Assembly: GCA_031255815.1 (NCBI GenBank)
Contig: JAIRRU010000217.1
Coordinates: forward strand, 1-7,940
Origin: Treponema sp.
GTDB lineage: Bacteria > Spirochaetota > Spirochaetia > Treponematales > Breznakiellaceae
DNA: 7,940 nucleotides
Reading direction: 5' to 3'
Made by a program: the position numbers and the translations under genes. This document shows, one piece after another, positions 6,776 to 7,940 of this stretch (positions are counted from its first letter, which is position 1; the number at the start of each line of letters is the position of its first letter). The notes below the pieces were generated by a model. The model did not search any database and was not told the origin of the DNA. It was given only the letters and a program-made list of their open reading frames with translations.

Positions 6776-6815
6776 TAAGCCGGAAGGCCCCGGCGGGGAA
6801 TTTTCACCGGGCTTA
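6776..6815 (-). other. Hairpin in the M48-sbcD gap
   Basis: TTAAGCC-type arms (6776-6781 with 6810-6815, extended by 6782-6783 with 6807-6808 past one bulged base) enclose a small CCCC-GGC-GGGG stem (6788-6798). The structure contains the M48 stop codon and ends 10 nt before the sbcD start. It lacks a T-run, so it is not a good terminator. It could partly separate expression of the two genes or be chance in GC-rich DNA. Confidence 0.3.
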
Positions 6816-7643
6816 GCGGCCCGCCCCGAATTCCAGGGCCTTGGCCCGGGCTTCGGGAATCCAGCCCTGAAGATCCTTTATCCTCGTCTGGTGGGAAGGG
6901 TGGGTGCTCAGAAACTGGGGGATGCCCCCTCCCCCCAGAGCGCCCATCCGTTCCCAGAAGGGCACCGCCTCGTCCGGGTTGTAGCCCGCCACGGCCATAA
7001 GGATAAGGCCGATGCGGTCTGCCTCACTCTCGTGAGCGCGGCTAAAGGGCAGGGTGCCGAAAATTTCCGAGCCCGCGCCGTAAAGCGTCATGGCCAGGGC
7101 CTGGGTTTCCGCCGAGCGGTTCGTGGTAAGGACGCTCAGACCCGCGGCGCCGATCTGCTGCAGCACCCCGGCGCTCATCCGCTGCTGCCCGTGGTTCAGC
7201 AGGGCATGGGCAACTTCGTGGCCCATTACCGTGGCAAGCCCCGCCTCCGTAGCGGTAACCGGAAGTATCCCCGTATACACCACGATCTTTCCGCCGGGCA
7301 TACACCAGGCGTTAACCTGGTTATCCTGTACCAGACGGTACTCCCAGCGGTAGTCTTTCAAATAATCCCCCGCGCCTTCGGCGTTAAGCCAGCTCTCCGC
7401 CGCCCCGCGGATACGCGCGCCTACCCTCTCCACCAGCCGGGCCTCCGCCGTTCCGGAAATCACCGTATTCTCCTTAAGGAATTCCTGGTACTGCTGGAAA
7501 GACGAGGGAAAAAGCTGGCTGTTATCCACAAAGGCCATGGTATTCCTGCCGGTAAGGGGATTGGTCACACAGGCGATGAAGATCCCCAGGCTTATCAGCC
7601 CCGCGGACAAAGCCGCGATAAAAACAGGCAAAAACTTCTTCAT
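6813..7643 (-). CDS. M48-family metalloprotease, probable lipoprotein
   Basis: A 276-residue zinc peptidase of the M48 family, nearest in layout to the small periplasmic LoiP/BepA/Oma1-like enzymes that act in envelope protein quality control. The N-terminus has KK, a hydrophobic stretch (5-23) and F22-I23-A24-C25, an acceptable spirochaete-type lipobox, so a lipidated, membrane-anchored protein facing the periplasm is likely. The catalytic core is intact: NAWCMPGGKIVVYTGIL (111-127), the zinc site HEVAH (142-146) and the third-ligand motif E205-S-E-A-D209. STHPSHQTRI (246-255) is the usual M48 C-terminal motif. There are no TPR repeats, unlike BepA. The ATG at 7643 is the only usable first start, since an in-frame TAA lies at 7655-7653 with no start codon between. 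No Shine-Dalgarno exists in that gap, and a consensus -10 box lies 8 nt upstream, suggesting a leaderless message. sbcD follows by 46 bp. Substrate unknown. Confidence 0.9.
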   Translation of the reverse strand: MKKFLPVFIAALSAGLISLGIFIACVTNPLTGRNTMAFVDNSQLFPSSFQQYQEFLKENTVISGTAEARLVERVGARIRGAAESWLNAEGAGDYLKDYRWEYRLVQDNQVNAWCMPGGKIVVYTGILPVTATEAGLATVMGHEVAHALLNHGQQRMSAGVLQQIGAAGLSVLTTNRSAETQALAMTLYGAGSEIFGTLPFSRAHESEADRIGLILMAVAGYNPDEAVPFWERMGALGGGGIPQFLSTHPSHQTRIKDLQGWIPEARAKALEFGAGR

Positions 7644-7651
7644 AGGGGGGA

Positions 7652-7680
7652 ATTATAGGAAAGGGCAGGTAAAAAAACAA
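7652..7680 (-). promoter_or_regulatory. Predicted promoter of the M48 gene
   Basis: On the minus strand a perfect -10 box TATAAT (7657-7652) lies 17 nt from a -35-like TTGTTT (7680-7675). After the -10 box come T, six C and T, then the ATG at 7643. Transcription would therefore start at or within a base or two of the start codon. The first purine after the -10 box is the A of the ATG itself. This promoter could drive the M48, sbcD and sbcC genes together. Confidence 0.6.
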
Positions 7681-7703
7681 TGCTCCGCCCTGCAAAAGGC
7701 GGA
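7671..7703 (-). terminator. Probable terminator downstream of rpsU
   Basis: In minus-strand direction TCCGCC (7703-7698) pairs with GGCGGA (7689-7684) around an 8-nt loop. After GCATTG comes an uninterrupted run of seven T (7677-7671). The 6-nt gap between stem and T-run lowers the score slightly. It would end the rpsU transcript about 130 nt after the stop codon. Its T-run coincides with the -35 region of the M48 promoter. Confidence 0.5.
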
Positions 7704-7750
7704 AAAGCGCCCGGAGTTTGTTGCGTTTCGCGCGTAAATAAGCAGGCTCT

Positions 7751-7779
7751 TGTTCCAAAACCCGCTCGGTTTTAAAGCA
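7751..7779 (-). repeat. Imperfect hairpin in the rpsU 3' region, repeat-like
   Basis: TGTTCCAAAACC (7751-7762) faces GGTTTTAAAGCA (7768-7779) around a 5-nt loop, CGCTC. In minus-strand RNA the imperfect positions include two G-U pairs and one A-C mismatch, so the structure fits transcription from rpsU leftward slightly better. The AAAACC/GGTTTT core is shared in outline with the elements at 3-33 and 80-118. Confidence 0.5.
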
Positions 7780-7782
7780 ACC

Positions 7783-7812
7783 GTTGTTCAGAAACCGGAG
7801 CTTCTGAACAAC
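7783..7812 (-). repeat. Perfect 11-bp inverted repeat after rpsU
   Basis: GTTGTTCAGAA (7783-7793) and TTCTGAACAAC (7802-7812) are exact reverse complements around an 8-nt loop. It starts 20 nt after the rpsU stop codon on the transcribed strand. No T-run follows, so it more likely protects the 3' end of the message or is a dispersed repeat than a terminator. Confidence 0.65.
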
Positions 7813-7832
7813 CTTATGCGGGCCAGGGGGCT

Positions 7833-7940
7833 TTAATATTCGGCCCGGCCCTTGCGGGATTTTTTGAGCAGTTTCCGCTGGATCGCCTTCTTCTTCCGGT
7901 TCAGGATCGTAGAGGGTTTTTCATAGTATTCCCGTTTTTT
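7833..7940 (-). CDS. rpsU: 30S ribosomal protein S21, C-terminal part
   Basis: The last 35 codons and TAA stop (7835-7833) of an open frame that runs off the right edge, so only the C-terminal half of this small ribosomal protein is present. The visible protein opens with [11 protein letters not shown], matching the conserved RREFYEKPT-like segment of S21, and continues as a very basic tail rich in Lys and Arg ([22 protein letters not shown]). S21 binds the 30S platform near the anti-Shine-Dalgarno end of 16S rRNA and aids initiation. The start and promoter lie outside the window. The length from the conserved motif to the stop is close to that of the E. coli protein. Confidence 0.88.
   Translation of the reverse strand, partial: KKREYYEKPSTILNRKKKAIQRKLLKKSRKGRAEY

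Noticed and set aside
6053..7658. Plus-strand frames of about 241 and 303 codons opposite sbcD and the M48 gene.
   Set aside because: The opposite strand carries complete metallophosphoesterase and HExxH protease motifs; these frames have no ribosome site or recognisable features.
7522..7758. A 78-codon minus-strand frame overlapping the start of the M48 gene.
   Set aside because: It runs through the predicted terminator and promoter and into the M48 coding region in another frame, with no ribosome site. Treated as chance.
1..7940. CRISPR arrays, tRNA genes, transposases or phage attachment sites.
   Set aside because: No regular repeat-spacer array, cloverleaf with a TTC-type arm, transposase motif or paired target duplications were seen on either strand.

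Overview
The window looks like chromosomal DNA from a GC-rich spirochaete, most likely a Treponema-type organism such as the termite-gut treponemes. Four things point there: the C-terminus of the ribosomal protein S21 at the right edge, the LplB/LplC-type sugar ABC permease pair, a lipoprotein signal with a loose spirochaete-style lipobox, and AT-cored short hairpins crowded into the intergenic DNA. This placement is inference from recognition, not a database match.

Layout. Positions 1-486 hold no convincing gene. They contain a probable terminator (51-76), several strong hairpins, a good sigma70-type promoter (247-275) and a leader of about 200 nt with competing hairpins. Two plus-strand genes follow, 15 bp apart: an LplB-type permease (487-1446) and an LplC-type permease (1462-2358). 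Together they would form the membrane channel of a carbohydrate importer. Its binding protein and ATPase are not in the window. The LplC stop codon overlaps the stop codon of the convergent sbcC gene on a shared TTAA.

The rest is on the minus strand. Read in that direction it runs: the end of rpsU (7940-7833), a 3' region with two repeat-like hairpins and a probable terminator, then a promoter and an M48 metalloprotease lipoprotein (7643-6813), then sbcD (6766-5519) and sbcC (5522-2355). sbcD and sbcC overlap by GTGA and encode the nuclease and ATPase subunits of the SbcCD (Mre11-Rad50-type) complex, which processes hairpins and blocked DNA ends. All catalytic and nucleotide-binding motifs are intact in both. 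The M48 gene precedes sbcD by 46 bp and may be co-transcribed with it; no functional link is evident.

I found no clearly new multi-gene system. The most interesting signals are non-coding: (i) an apparently leaderless, Shine-Dalgarno-free start for the M48 gene, with an in-frame stop inside its own -10 box; (ii) a terminator U-tract that doubles as the -35 region of that promoter; (iii) mutually exclusive hairpins in the permease leader; (iv) related short inverted repeats at both ends of the window.
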